This document shows, piece by piece, positions 45,084 through 56,224 of a stretch of DNA of 64,000 bases (position 1 is its first letter; each line of letters begins with the position of its first letter). Made by a program: the position numbers and the translations under genes. Below the pieces are notes generated by a model. The model saw only the letters and a list, made by a program, of their open reading frames with translations, was not told the DNA's origin and ran no database searches. The stretch comes from Limonium bicolor. Lineage: Eukaryota; Streptophyta; Magnoliopsida; Caryophyllales; Plumbaginaceae. The DNA lies in assembly GCA_023374045.1 (NCBI GenBank), contig CM041777.1, positions 480,601,594 through 480,665,593 on the forward strand, read 5' to 3'.

Positions 45084-45317
45084 TATCTTTTATTTTACTC
45101 TTGTTTATTTAATTTTTCTTTAACTCTTGTTATGGTTAATGATTTGAGACTATTACCCTGTTTACCTATTGTTGTAGTTAAGAATGACGAGACTGTAAGA
45201 ATCTATTATCTTCCTACAACACTAACTACTAAATTGGAATATACACTTACAATAGATGACTAATATGTAAGAATGTAAAATATACAATATGCGACTAGTG
45301 TATTCTCTTCCTAAAAA
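45084..45317. other. AT-rich sequence, nothing recognised
   Basis: No frame, paired ends or repeats that I can support between the MITE and the fragment at 45318. Confidence 0.4.
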
Positions 45318-45527
45318 CTAACTTATAAAAACTCTCACCATGCCATTACGTGGACGGGGTGGATACATCTCCCTCCTTAGTGCGATACGATGAAGATATG
45401 ACTCATCCCAACCTTTAACTGAGGGATCTCTAAATCTCTCCCATGTCAAATAAAGGGGATGTATAGGTGCATCATTTGCCATATCGACATGTATGAAATA
45501 ATTACCGACATGACACATGTAAAGCAT
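45318..45527 (-). pseudogene. Small fragment, possibly of a Mutator-like or PMD-associated protein
   Basis: A 69-codon frame with YFIHVDMANDAPIHPL and DPSVKGWDESYLHRI. The pattern (hydrophobic block, then P-x-x-P, then a GW/WE-x-x-Y-x-x-RI segment) reminds me of C-terminal parts of plant proteins linked to Mutator-like transposons, but I cannot name the family. Too short to be a complete gene, with no neighbouring exon that I can find. Confidence 0.3.
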
Positions 45528-46263
45528 CTATGAGAACGTACGACCATCCGTTGTTATCTATGAATGGTAAGCATGTGAAACTAGTGCCGATCTCAGCAAG
45601 TGTCTAATCAACAAGATCTACTTTAAGTCTTGTTAAAGAAAAGTGTCTAAGTTTTTCCATTATGCCTAATCTTTTGGGTTGTCTCAATTAGGCCCATGGT
45701 CCAATCTATTTGGTCTATGGTCAACAAGGTCATTTGATATGCAAAGTGAATCGTATAAAGATATAAACAAGTTGTATAATAGAATTTGATCATCTTATTT
45801 GCTTTATGACTCATTTTTTACTAAACGTGTAAGATGATCAATTAAAACGGAGGGAGTTGTAGAACAGAATCTGGCTAGTCCTACGTATATGTAGTTAATT
45901 ATATTAACTATTCGAATTTTAAACTTTTATTTTATAGAAAATAATTACTAATTAGATCTAAAGTATTTCACACTCTATATTACCTTTCCCAAATTAGATT
46001 CCCAATAATATTGCCTGTTTCTAACGGCGGGTTAGTGGAATTTGTGTGATACGACGTCTAGAGATTAATGCTTACCAGTGACCACGAAGCTTTGTTTTTT
46101 TGGGAAATGATTAACAGAAAATTGAATTACTCCTATTTAAATGGTCACAAGATACGGAAGACAGAAACACCAATTAGCAATTACTACAACTTTAGCGATT
46201 CAACTTCCCACTACTCCTCCCTTCCAGATTCCACCACCTCAAAACCCGAGTGCGCTGTTGTAG
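45528..46263. other. F-box gene upstream region
   Basis: AT-rich. From about 45960 it resembles 2196-2345, the flank of the broken F-box copy (cccaattaga, gttagtggaatttgtg, gaagctttgt). The part 45528-45950 shows nothing recognisable. Confidence 0.45.
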
Positions 46264-46269
46264 TATAAA
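46264..46269 (+). promoter_or_regulatory. TATA box of the F-box gene
   Basis: tagTATAAAagcc, about 50 bp before the ATG at 46318. A plausible plant core promoter. Confidence 0.55.
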
Positions 46270-46317
46270 AGCCAATATAAAGTGCTATCCATCTTACCAA
46301 ACCCTAAATCCCTCATC

Positions 46318-47500
46318 ATGGAGTCATCTTTGTCTACAAATCATCAATCATCAGGTAAAATAGAAGAGAGTCGAGATTGGAAAGAGTTACCGAGAGATGT
46401 CATGGTGAACATCCTGGTTAAAGTACCGCATATGGAAATCTTTGAAAGTGTGCAGTTGGTGTGCAAGTCGTGGCACGATACCTGCAAAGATCCTGCACTA
46501 TGGAAAAAACTTCACTTCATCAAAGGCGTCCAGGAAGAAAAATTGAATTACACCTTTTTACTGCTATGTTTCGTATCGCTGAGCAAAAGATGATCCCCAA
46601 TGATGTAAAATACCAACGATGGCTATCAATGCCATCGATCGCAGCTGCGGTTGTCTAGTTGAGATCTGCTTTGAGTACTACGGCAATGATACCCCTTGTT
46701 GCATATGGCCCAGCTGTTCGTATCCTTTCTTCCAGTTTATAATATATATGGTTGTTTGCTCGTGTCTAGTAGAGTATGAACTGTGCAGTATATACGTCTT
46801 TGTCTTTTTCATCGTTTTATTGCTTTTATCAGTACCAATTTATATACTACTGGTAAGAAATAAATACAAAGTGATGCACAAAAAAGGGTTTTGATTGGAC
46901 AGTCAATATGGTGCTTACATTGAACTGCAGTTTTTATATGTGTGGGCTTATAAATCTTGGTTTTTCATATAAATGGTAGGTATAATGCCGTTATAATCGG
47001 CTTACATGTGCAATTTCTAATTTGACGTTGACCTTTTAAATTTTTGCAGTTCAAGCAAGCTCAGATGTCTTCGCATTCAATGTTGTGCTCTAATATCGAA
47101 TAAAGCTCTTTGTGAAGCGCTAGAGAAACTCCCACTACTCAAGGAGATTGAGCTTACTCTCTATGAAGTGTGTGACTCCACCATAAGATCTATAGGCCAA
47201 TGTTGTCCGAATCTAGTCTCATTTAAATTAAACAAACAAGCAATGAAACAGCTGATGTTTTATGCCACTGGTGATGACAGTGATGCAATAGCTATTGCTG
47301 AATCCATGCCGATTATACATCACCTTCAACTGATTGGAAACATGATGACAGACAAAGGCTTGCAAGCCATCTTGGATAGTTGTTCTAGCCTTGAATCACT
47401 CGACATTAGAGCTTGTTATCAAGTAGATCTGTCAGGGAACCTGGGGAAGAGATGTGCAGATATAATGGTGAAGGATGGAGACTGTCCTCATCTTGATTGA
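46318..47500 (+). pseudogene. SKIP19-like F-box/LRR gene, probably broken
   Basis: F-box proteins of this type join SCF ubiquitin ligases through Skp1, and the leucine-rich repeats bind the target. Exon 1 from ATG 46318 has the F-box at residues 21-65 (DWKELPRDVMVNILVKVP, VQLVCKSWHDTCKDP). The frame then stops at 46593; the next family block, AIDRSCGCLVEICFEYYG, is in another frame from 46619. An intron (about 46721 to ttttgcag at 47049) separates exon 2 (47050-47500), which starts SSKLRCLRIQCC and continues LEKLPLLKEIEL, IGQCCPNLVSFKLN, ESMPIIHHLQLIGN, GLQAILDSCSSLESLDIR and GNLGKRCADIM to a stop. Exon 2 is intact. A lost exon boundary or a frameshift between 46540 and 46619 decides whether it is functional. 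A broken paralogue is at 1626. Confidence 0.75.
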
Positions 47501-48064
47501 TGATGATTGTGTTGCATGTGATTTTCGTGAGTGTGGTGATGAGAGTGACTACGATGAGTATCAATTTAGCCTTTATTAATATGATCAGATTATGACTACT
47601 ATGTGTAATGGCTGATGCCTAACTTTTATGAAGACTTTTTATATGTTGCTTGATCATAGTTCCCTGGTGAGTGGATAATTTCTAGCTAACTTGTCGGTGA
47701 ACTGAAGATTGTCTTTTTTCTATGCTTCAATACATTTTTGGTATGTGGATTACTCCAGACTCTTTGTGCCCTTTATCTCTTTTCAGTTCACTTAATTTCT
47801 TGTGATGCTATGATAATGCTTGTCTATACACTCTGGAGTGAAATGAAATTGATATCCTTTATTCTCCATTTTGTGCTATAACATTTTGATATTCAATATG
47901 TAGTAATCATTAATTACCATTTTAGTTGAAGTGATTATATTAGTTTAAGAAAAGTGATTTGCAATTATCAAGTTGAGTGAGTTACTCTCTTTATACCTCT
48001 AGGATGCAATTATCAACATCGAGAATAATCTGCTGTTTTTGTTGAAGTCAACTCTAACTGAAAC
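47501..48064 (+). other. 3' flank of the F-box gene
   Basis: No frame. The part to about 47800 is similar to 1860-2095 behind the broken F-box copy. The rest is AT-rich with nothing recognised. Confidence 0.55.
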
Positions 48065-48172
48065 ATGGTAACGGGGCAACTACGACGCTCACACAGCGGT
48101 GGATTGCCTGAAAATTCCAACAATAACAGAGAATGGACCCAAGAAGGAAGAAGGATCTGGGAAGGATGAAAC
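48065..48172 (+). pseudogene. Ty1/copia gag remnant, first piece
   Basis: ATG at 48065, MVTGQLRRSHSGG ... NREWTQEGRR. It continues after the hAT element at 49501 with ETQVEKRPTVLSP. Recognised through the later blocks typical of copia gag. Confidence 0.5.
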
Positions 48173-49500
48173 TAGACCTGGCAATTTGGGTCGTTGGGTC
48201 GGGTTGATATCAACCCTAACCCAACCCATTTAAAATATCATCAACCCCAACCCAACCCAAATATGGATGGGTCAGAAAATCATGACCCTAACCCAACCCG
48301 TTTAAAATCCTTCAACCCTAACCCAACCCACCCAACCCATTTTTTCAAGCATACAATAATTTAGATGGATTAGGAGTAGAAATTAATAATAAAAAAATCC
48401 AAAAACATCTAGTGCTAGCTGGCACACTAATTAGGATGAAACAAAAAAGGAGAGAAGTAATCTTGCTTGATCGACCAAACTTTAAACGAATTCCATGTTA
48501 TGCAAAGAATGTAAAAGTATTGCACCAATTTCCCATGAATAGAATAACATACTTTTTTCATAAGTTTATATTTATCAATCTAAGCCTAAAGCTCTACCAC
48601 TGTTGGGGAGCTAGGAATCGAATCTAGATATGCACATGTTCCTAGTGCCTTTAATAAAAAGAGGAACGAAAATGAAAATCTTCATTATGCATTAGAGAAA
48701 TATACTAAAGAAAAATCTTTTAAAGTTAGAAATAATTTATAAACTGAGAGTTCAAAGCCTCAAACTATGACTAATAGTTTTAAAATAATTACACCCGTTT
48801 AAACTGAGTGGTCATGCCTAGAAAAGTACAATCACAATCACTTAATTGTTACCAACAGTTGAGGAACTTTTATGCAGCATGCTATCCGCATTGTTGACTT
48901 CAAAATTCACTAAGAGGTATATAATCAAGATTCCACTTACAAAAAATACATATCACCTACTTTTGTTCACCCTTCTAGATTATCTGAACATACCTATGTT
49001 CTCAAGAACAACTATGGCATTGAGAATAAGAAAAACAAACATTGGACAGAGATGAAGAGTGACATAGACATAAACAACGACGTAGAGAAGAAAAAGGATG
49101 TGAGTATGCAAGACGAAAGCATTTGGGTATTCAACATTATGTTAAGGTATGGTTGTGCCCTTTGTTTGATATGCAGCTGGTTAGGCCGTTTATTAGTTAA
49201 GATTATGTGATATTATTAAAGGTGGGAAAGCCTAAGTGCACTTGGGCTTTAAGCTAAGATATAGTTTGATCTGAAAATAATATATATGTGAATTAAATTT
49301 TTTATTTTTATATTAACAAATATATTTTCGGGTTTCGGGTTGGGTCATGGGTTAAGATCTCTACCCTAACCCAACCACAAAATTATCTTATTACCCTAAC
49401 CCAACCCAAAAAATAGATGGTCAATAATCAAGACCAAACCCGCAAAATTATGGGTTGGGTTCGGGTTGGGTTTCGGGTTGGGTCAAAATTGCCAGGTCTA
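48173..49500. mobile_element. hAT-type non-autonomous element (1328 bp)
   Basis: Perfect 8-bp target duplication gatgaaac (48165-48172 and 49501-49508). Inverted ends tagacctggcaatttgggtc / tagacctggcaattttgacc. Both subterminal regions carry many aacccaaccc / gggttgggt repeats in opposite orientation. Internal 700 bp is AT-rich; a 71-codon frame at 48412 has no recognisable domain. No transposase. Confidence 0.92.
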
Positions 49501-49944
49501 GATGAAACCCAGGTAGAGAAAAGACCGACCGTTTTATCTCCAATCTTTAGATCACCCTGGCACGCTGCTTGCCTCAAACAATTAGACAGGAAAGGATTTC
49601 AAACATGGAAACGGTCATTGTTAATTCACTAAAGACCAAAAACAAATGGGATGTTGAATAGATGAAGAACAAAATCTAATTAGCTCCCGGGATAGACGCA
49701 ACACAAATGTTGATGGCATGGTTAATTGTTGCTCTAGATCCTAAGATTGCCACAAAGCATCATGCGCCTATTAAATGCCGTTGACATGAGAAAACGCCTC
49801 TGCGCCAAATATGATCAACTAAATGGCCAGATGCTATAAGCTGAGGCGGGAAATCTGCACTCAAAAGCAGAAAGTGATCTCGTTTAGTGAATATTTACCA
49901 AACTTTCAATCTCTTGGGATGAATTGCTATGAGGAACATTGTGA
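49501..49944 (+). pseudogene. Ty1/copia gag remnant, second piece
   Basis: SPIF then DHPG- and KQLDRKGFQTWKRSLLI-type sequence (the FxTWxRS block of copia gag), later YKLRREICTQKQKVIS and EYLPNFQSLGMNCYEEHC. Several stops and frameshifts. Interrupted at 49945 by the next retrotransposon and continued at 58433. Confidence 0.75.
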
Positions 49945-52153
49945 TGTAACACCCCCAAACACTGGCCTAGGAGTTAGAGGTATTACACGCCGCGTATTAT
50001 TACATAATAACGCAAGGCTCTAATAAACGAACTTAAACAGATAGTCAAATAAGGCCCAAACGGAATACTTAAATAAAGTATAAACAAGAGATGTTAAAAC
50101 ATCCCCAAAAGTCATTACAGAACCCACCAAACTAATGTCAAAGCGGAAGCTAAAAAATATGCCCAAAGGCCCAAATTCAATACAAGGTCTCAAAAGAAGC
50201 TAAAAACAAAGCAGCTAAACTCCAGAAGCTGAGGGGAGACGATCCTCGCTAATCAATCTGCAAAAGCGTTAGAAGTAGGGGAATGAGCACACAACTATGC
50301 CCAGTAGATGACCAACTTCATCAACCAGCATGCTCAAAACATTTACAGAAAATTGACAAATCAGAAGGAGTCAAGAGAATCCACAAATATATCAGAAATC
50401 AGAAACAGAAGTCCAATCATTAAGGGACTAAACAGAGCAGAAGTAGACAGAAGCAGAAAACAGAGTGGGACACTAGCGATCACAGCATACAGACAGAACG
50501 AGCAACCAGCTCGTGAACAGAACGAGGAAACCTCACTCGTAAACAGAACAGGTGTAAACACCCGTGAACAGAACGGGGAACATCACCCGTGAACAGAAGG
50601 ATCCTACATAGCGCGCTACGAGACAGCGTAACCAGCCATCCAAAGGCTCAGACACAGAGATAACTAGGTCCCAAAACAGAAGCTTAAATACAGATAAGCA
50701 TATGTGCACCAAAGGCACCAGAAAGCTCATAGATAGCTTGGAAATCAGAAGGGGAATCCAACCCCGCAAACAGAAGTCAAAACGGAGCTCAAACGAGCAA
50801 GTTATGGTCAAAACAGTAGCCTGTCCGAACTTGTGTCCGGACATCAATGTTCGGACACAAGTCGAGACTCAGAAGGCAAAACCAGACAGATGTCCGAACT
50901 TGTGTCCGGACTTCAAAGTTCGGACACAAGTCGAACCTTAAAACAGATGGAGAGTCAGAGGTGTCCGAACATCCAAGTTCGGACGGATGTTCGGACAATC
51001 TTCGGAAAGCAGAACGTGGAGAGTCCGAACTTGTGTCCGGACATCAATGTTCGGACACCAGTCGAAGCCAAAATCAGAGAATACAGAAGGCTGTGTCCGA
51101 ACTTCAAAGCTCGGACGGAAGTTCGGACACAGCGAAGATTTTCAAAAGATTAAGCGCAGAAGGGCATGTCCGAACTTCAAAGCTCGGACGGAAGTTCGGA
51201 CATGCCGAAAACCTCAGAAATCAGAAGCGAATTTAGCACGAACAAAAGCACCAAAACTTACTCAAATCAACACACACATTTACAAAACAACCTTGGGGGT
51301 TTAATCCATTGAAATGGCATTAAACAGACATAAACCACACACAAACACAAGATCAAAACATTGAACTAACTGATAGAATCCAAACTCCCCAAGGCTGAAC
51401 ACACGGATCGAATCCGAAAGCCACCTACTCGGATTAACAGCAGATGAGTCACAATCGGAACAGCAGAGAGCCCACAATCTAAACACCAGTCGACTTCCAC
51501 GCAGACACCGCAACAGAGCAGACCAACAAAGCAATCCAATCCCGACACTGAATTCCCATAACAACGCAGAGGAGGACGTTCACAATCAGAAACCGATAAC
51601 AACACCAATACTGAAACTGAAACGCGGAGCAGAATAGAACCCTCACCTAAAACTGTTCACGGATTCGCAGAGCACGTCAACAGCAGTAGCAATCGACAGA
51701 GAACGGGGAAATCCACTGATTACAATCAGATAGCAGAGAAGGAAATTAGGGATTGGGAAGTTCTCCAAACTGATTTGCAAACTAATCAACGCAACACAAA
51801 CCTGAATACGGAGAGAACAGCAAGACGATGAAGAAACCACAGCACTCGAATCTCCAACCAGTAGCACAATGGATCGATCAACAGAGAGAGGAAGATTGAG
51901 AGAGAGAAGAGAGAAGGGTTTCCAATCTGAGCGAGAAGGAGAGCGCAAAGGAGATCGTGAGAACGTGATTAGAATAATGACTAGGGAATTATTAATATAA
52001 CTCAATAATAATCTCTTACCAAAAATTCGAAAGAAGAAGACCACCTCGCCCTTGTCTTTAATCTAAAGGACTTCCATGTCCTGAATTAAGATTGAACCGA
52101 CTTAAAGATGAATTGTGACGAAATAAAATATAACCAAATCTTGGGTTATAACA
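49945..52153 (-). repeat. 3' LTR of the gag-deleted element (2209 bp)
   Basis: TGTAACACCCCC...GGTTATAACA. Contains a hairpin array at about 50821-51215. Confidence 0.93.
50821..51215. repeat. Palindrome array in the LTR
   Basis: Six units such as gtccgaacttgtgtccggac, gacatcaatgttcggacac and gtccgaacttcaaagctcgg / acggaagttcggac. Same logic as in the 24016 family but with different loops. Partner array at about 57106-57490, where one unit has lost a base (catccagttc). Confidence 0.8.
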
Positions 52154-52172
52154 TCACCTCCCCTTAAAAGAA
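52154..52172 (-). promoter_or_regulatory. Polypurine tract of the gag-deleted element
   Basis: Minus strand cttttaaggggaggtga before the LTR. Confidence 0.78.
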
Positions 52173-52197
52173 TTTCGTCCTCGAAATTAAAACATAC

Positions 52198-53480
52198 CTA
52201 CTGCTCGAAAAGGGCGGGAAACTTAGAACGCACATCACTTTCGACCTCCCAGGTCGCCTCTTCTTCTGACTGACCCGACCACTGCACCTTCACCAAGGGC
52301 ATGGTCTTACTCCTGAGCTTACGAACATCTCGGGCTAGAATCCTCGAAGGAACTGCCTCAAACGTGAAGTCCTCCCTCAACTGAAGCGGACTGAAGTCGA
52401 TCACATGAGATGGGTCCGGAATGTACTTCCTCAGCATCGAAACATGGAAAACACTGTGCACTGCTGCTAAAGACGGAGGCAGAGCCAAACGATAGGCAAC
52501 CGGTCCGATCCTCTCTAGGATCTCAAAAGGACCCACAAAACGAGGGCTAAGCTTGCCTTTCTTCCCAAAACGAACGACTCCTCGCACTGGACGAAACCTT
52601 CAGATACACATGGTCGCCCACCTCAAACTCTAGGGTCGTCTCCTCTGATCGGCGTAGCTCTTCTGACGACTCTGAGCCACAAGCAGACGCTCTCTGATAG
52701 ACTGAATCTGCCCACAGCATCCTGAACCAAGTCTGGACCAATCACAGCTCTCTCCTTCAGATCATCCCAACAGATGGGTGATCTGCACCTCCTGCCATAC
52801 AAGGCCTCAAAGGGAGCCATCCCGATACTGGTCTTGAAAGCTGTTATTGTACGCGCGAACTCTATCAGTGCCACGTGCTGATCCCAGCTGCCCCCAAAGT
52901 CGAGCACACATGCCCTGAGCATGTCCTCTAGGACCTGATTCGTCCTCTCTGTCTGCCCGTCTGACTGAGGATGGTAAGCTGAACTGAAAGACAACTTCGT
53001 CCCCAAAGCCTGATGCAAACTCTGCCAGAACCTGGACACAAACCTCGGATCTCTGTCAGACACAATCGAAGCCGGAACCCCATGCAGACGTACTATCTCA
53101 ACAATGTACAACTGGGCTAAACGGTGCAAACTGAAAGTCTTCCTGACAGGCAAGAAGTGAGCGCTCTTCGTGAGCCGGTCCACAATGACCCAAACTGCAT
53201 CAAACCCCTCGGAGTCTTCGGCAGTCCCATAACAAAGTCCATACCGACGCTCTCCCATTTCCACTCCGGAACGGGAAGAGGCTGAAGCAAACCAGCTGGT
53301 CTCTGATGCTCGGCCTTGACCTGCTGACAGGTCCTACATCTGGATACAAAGTGTGAGATGTCCCTCTTCATATTGCTTGCCCACCAGAAGTCTCACGCAG
53401 ATCCCGGTACATCTTCACACCTCCTGGGTGTACCGAGTAAGGAGCTCCATGAGCCTCCTGCATGATCTCACGCCTCAACG
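52198..53480 (-). pseudogene. Integrase with chromodomain-like tail (broken)
   Basis: Finger end [55 protein letters not shown] and HPQSDGQTERTNQ keep the catalytic residues. C-terminal frame 52587-52198 with [17 protein letters not shown] and [16 protein letters not shown]. Breaks near 53380, 53205, 52840, 52700 and 52590. Confidence 0.9.
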
Positions 53481-54150
53481 CGTCGTCTGCCGGCACACAA
53501 ACACGGCTCTGAACCTCAGGCAGCCATCCTCTGCAACTCTGAACTCAGACTCCTGACCAGCAGACAACCCTCTCTGATCTTACACAGACTGACATCAAGC
53601 TCCTGACTGGCCTTGATCCGGTCGATCAAGGTAGGCCTGAACCTGCAGTGCTGCTAACATCCCAGACCTCTCTGGACGGACAACCCAGATACCCATGCGC
53701 TGCAACTCCAGAGCAGACCTCTGCACACCAGACAAAGCACAGACGGTCCCAGACGGACCCCTCCTACTAAGCGAATCAGCAACCACATTCGCCCTACCCG
53801 GATGGTAGAGGATCTCTAGATCATAATCGTGCAACAACTCCAGCCATCTCTCCTCTGCCTCAAGTTCAACTCCTTCTGAGTGAACAGATACTTGAGGCTC
53901 TTATGGTCCGTATACACCTTGCACACTGCCCCATACAAGTAGTGCCTCCAAATCTTCAACGCAAAGACTACCGCAGCCAGCTCCAGATCGTGGGTCGGAT
54001 AGTTCTTCTCATATGGCTTAAGCTGACGAGAGCCATATGCAACTACCTTCCCACTTCCCCTGCTGCATCAGAACACATCCAAGTCCCCTATGGGACGCAT
54101 CACACAAACAACCTCAAGACCCTCGGTCCCCTCCGGAAGAGTCAATCGGC
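53481..54150 (-). pseudogene. RNase H domain (broken)
   Basis: [26 protein letters not shown] (quoted here only in part: LYHPGRANVV, DSLSRR) in 53837-53595, with AYGSRQLK and [14 protein letters not shown] in other frames up to 54100. The reading AALQVQ keeps a Gln codon where the 24016/35073 copies have TAG. Confidence 0.8.
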
Positions 54151-54191
54151 GCAGTAGTCAACCTCTTCTTCTTCACTCCAGAAAACACTGC

Positions 54192-55010
54192 TCACAGGCA
54201 CCGCTCCACTCGAACTTCACATCCTTCTGCAGCAGACGAGTCAGCGGAATCACCAACTTGGAGAAGCCCTCCACAAACTTGCGATAGTAGCCCGCTAGTC
54301 CAAGAAGCTACGAATATCTCCGACATTAGTAGGCCTGGCCCACTCAGTAATAGCTCGAATCTCTCCGGGTCCACGGAGATACCATCCTTGGAGACCACAT
54401 GTCCCAAGAATACCACCTGATCTAGCCAGAACTCGCACTTCTTCAGCTTCGCATACAACTCGTTCTCCCTCAGAGTCTGGAGAACGGTCCTCAAATGCTC
54501 CTCGTGCTCCTCAGCACTCTTGGAATACACCAAGATGTCATCGATGAAAACTACAACAACGAACTGGTCCAAAAACGGCTTGAAGACTCTGTTCATCATA
54601 TCCATAATACTGACGGCGCATTCGTCAACCCGAATGGCATCACTAGGAACTCGTAGTGTCCATAACGAGTCCTGAAAGCGGACTTAGGCACGTCGTCTGC
54701 CTTAATCCTCAGCTGATGGTATCCCGACCTCAGATCGATCTTCGAAAAACACCTTAGCTCCTGCTACTGGTCGAACAAGTCGTCTATGCGCGGGAGAGGA
54801 TACCTATTCTTAATGGTAACCTTGTTGAGCTCCCGTAGTCAATGCACAACCGCATACTATACTACCTGTCCTTCTTTACAAACAACACTGGCGCTCCCCA
54901 AGGCGACACACTCGGGCGAATGAAGCCCTTATCCAGCAGCTCCTGCAACTGGACCTTCAACTCCTTGAGCTCAGCAGGCGCCATCCGGTATGGGGCCTTC
55001 GAAATCGGCT
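54192..55010 (-). pseudogene. Reverse transcriptase (broken)
   Basis: [16 protein letters not shown], then a garbled stretch near 54850-54600, [15 protein letters not shown], catalytic [11 protein letters not shown] and [13 protein letters not shown]. An extra Val codon ([10 protein letters not shown]) precedes the catalytic motif. Several indels. Confidence 0.88.
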
Positions 55011-55517
55011 GAGTCTCAGGTGCGAGCTCGATTGAGAACTCCACCTCTCTGACAGGGGGAAGCCTAGGCACACCATCCTGGAACACATCTGGGAAGTCTC
55101 TGACCACTGGAATCTCCTCCAACTTCGCATCCATGCGAACCTCAGGGATGTAGCACAGATATCCCTGGCATCCCTTCCTCAGAAAACGGAACGCCTGCAT
55201 AGCAGATATGACTGGCGGCGAGCACGGGAGTCCATTCCTGCTACAACTAGACGGGGCTGACCCGGCTCCTCAAAAGTGACTCTCGAAGCAGCACAATCAA
55301 TATGGGCATGGTGCGCAGCAAGCCAATCCATGCCCAGAATCACATCAAAAGAAGTCATCTCCATCGGGATGAGGTTAGCACACAGAGTCCTATCTCTGAC
55401 TAACACAGGACTATCTTTGCAAACAGAATTCAGAATCATAGAAGAGTCCCTAACTACTGGACTATGCACACATAACTCAACACCCAGAGGCACAACAGGC
55501 AAACCGAGCTCACCCAC
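54862..55517 (-). pseudogene. Aspartic protease and RT linker (broken)
   Basis: CLFDSGAT lies at the end of the upstream frame (about 55540); the rest, [16 protein letters not shown] and [11 protein letters not shown] with [13 protein letters not shown], is in 55517-54862 over two frames. Confidence 0.85.
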
Positions 55518-56207
55518 TAATCAGCAGCAATGAAAGAGTGGTGGCTCCAGAGTCAAACAAACAGAAAACAGAACGAGATGACAGCTGGAGAATACCTGTG
55601 ACAACTCTGTCAGTCGATCGGTCTCTCTCTCCAGCCAGCCATCGCGTACACTCTGGCCTGGCCCTGGGGCTTCTTCTGCTCAGCCCGGTCTCGATCTCTA
55701 GACCCAGATGTAGATCCTCCAGCTCCACCTCCAGAGCTACCTCTGCTCCTCTCAGCCTGAGGGCAATCAGCAATCCTATGCCCCATGGATCCACACTTGA
55801 AGCAGCCCCGGACTTCCTGTAGCAGTCCTGACCTCTGTGAAACTTGCCACAGACCTGGCACTTCGGAGCAGGAGCTGACGAAGATGAACCCCCCTCTATC
55901 TCGTGAACGGTCCCCAGAGCGGTCTCCAGTAGACTGCTTCTTCTGAGAAGCAGACTGATCCCTCCTATCACTGTCATCGGACCTCTGCTTCCTCTTCTGG
56001 TCCTTCCCTCCAGACTGGCGACCTCTCAAGTCGGCCTCTACCAGCAGGGCGACATCAGCAACGTCCCTGAAGGTCTTGTGACGCAGCGGCGTCACAGCAG
56101 ATCGGATGTCTGGCCTCAGCCGCTCTCAAACTTCCTGGCCTTCCTATGCTCGTCAGGCTCAGGTGCAACTTAGACAGGCTGATAAACTTGCGGACGTACT
56201 CCTCAAC
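55518..56207 (-). pseudogene. Gag remnant, C-terminal half only
   Basis: Starts abruptly next to the primer site with SVEEYVRKFISLSKL, the middle of gag in the related elements. Continues with ARKF, TPLRHKTFRDVADVALL and the zinc knuckle CFKCGSMGHRIADC (about 55805-55764), then Gly/Ser-rich spacer. The N-terminal gag domain and start codon are gone. Confidence 0.85.
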
Positions 56208-56219
56208 GCTCTGATACCA
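56208..56219 (-). promoter_or_regulatory. Primer-binding site of the gag-deleted element
   Basis: TGGTATCAGAGC on the minus strand, five bases from the 5' LTR and fused directly to gag sequence. Confidence 0.9.
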
Positions 56220-56224
56220 CTAAA

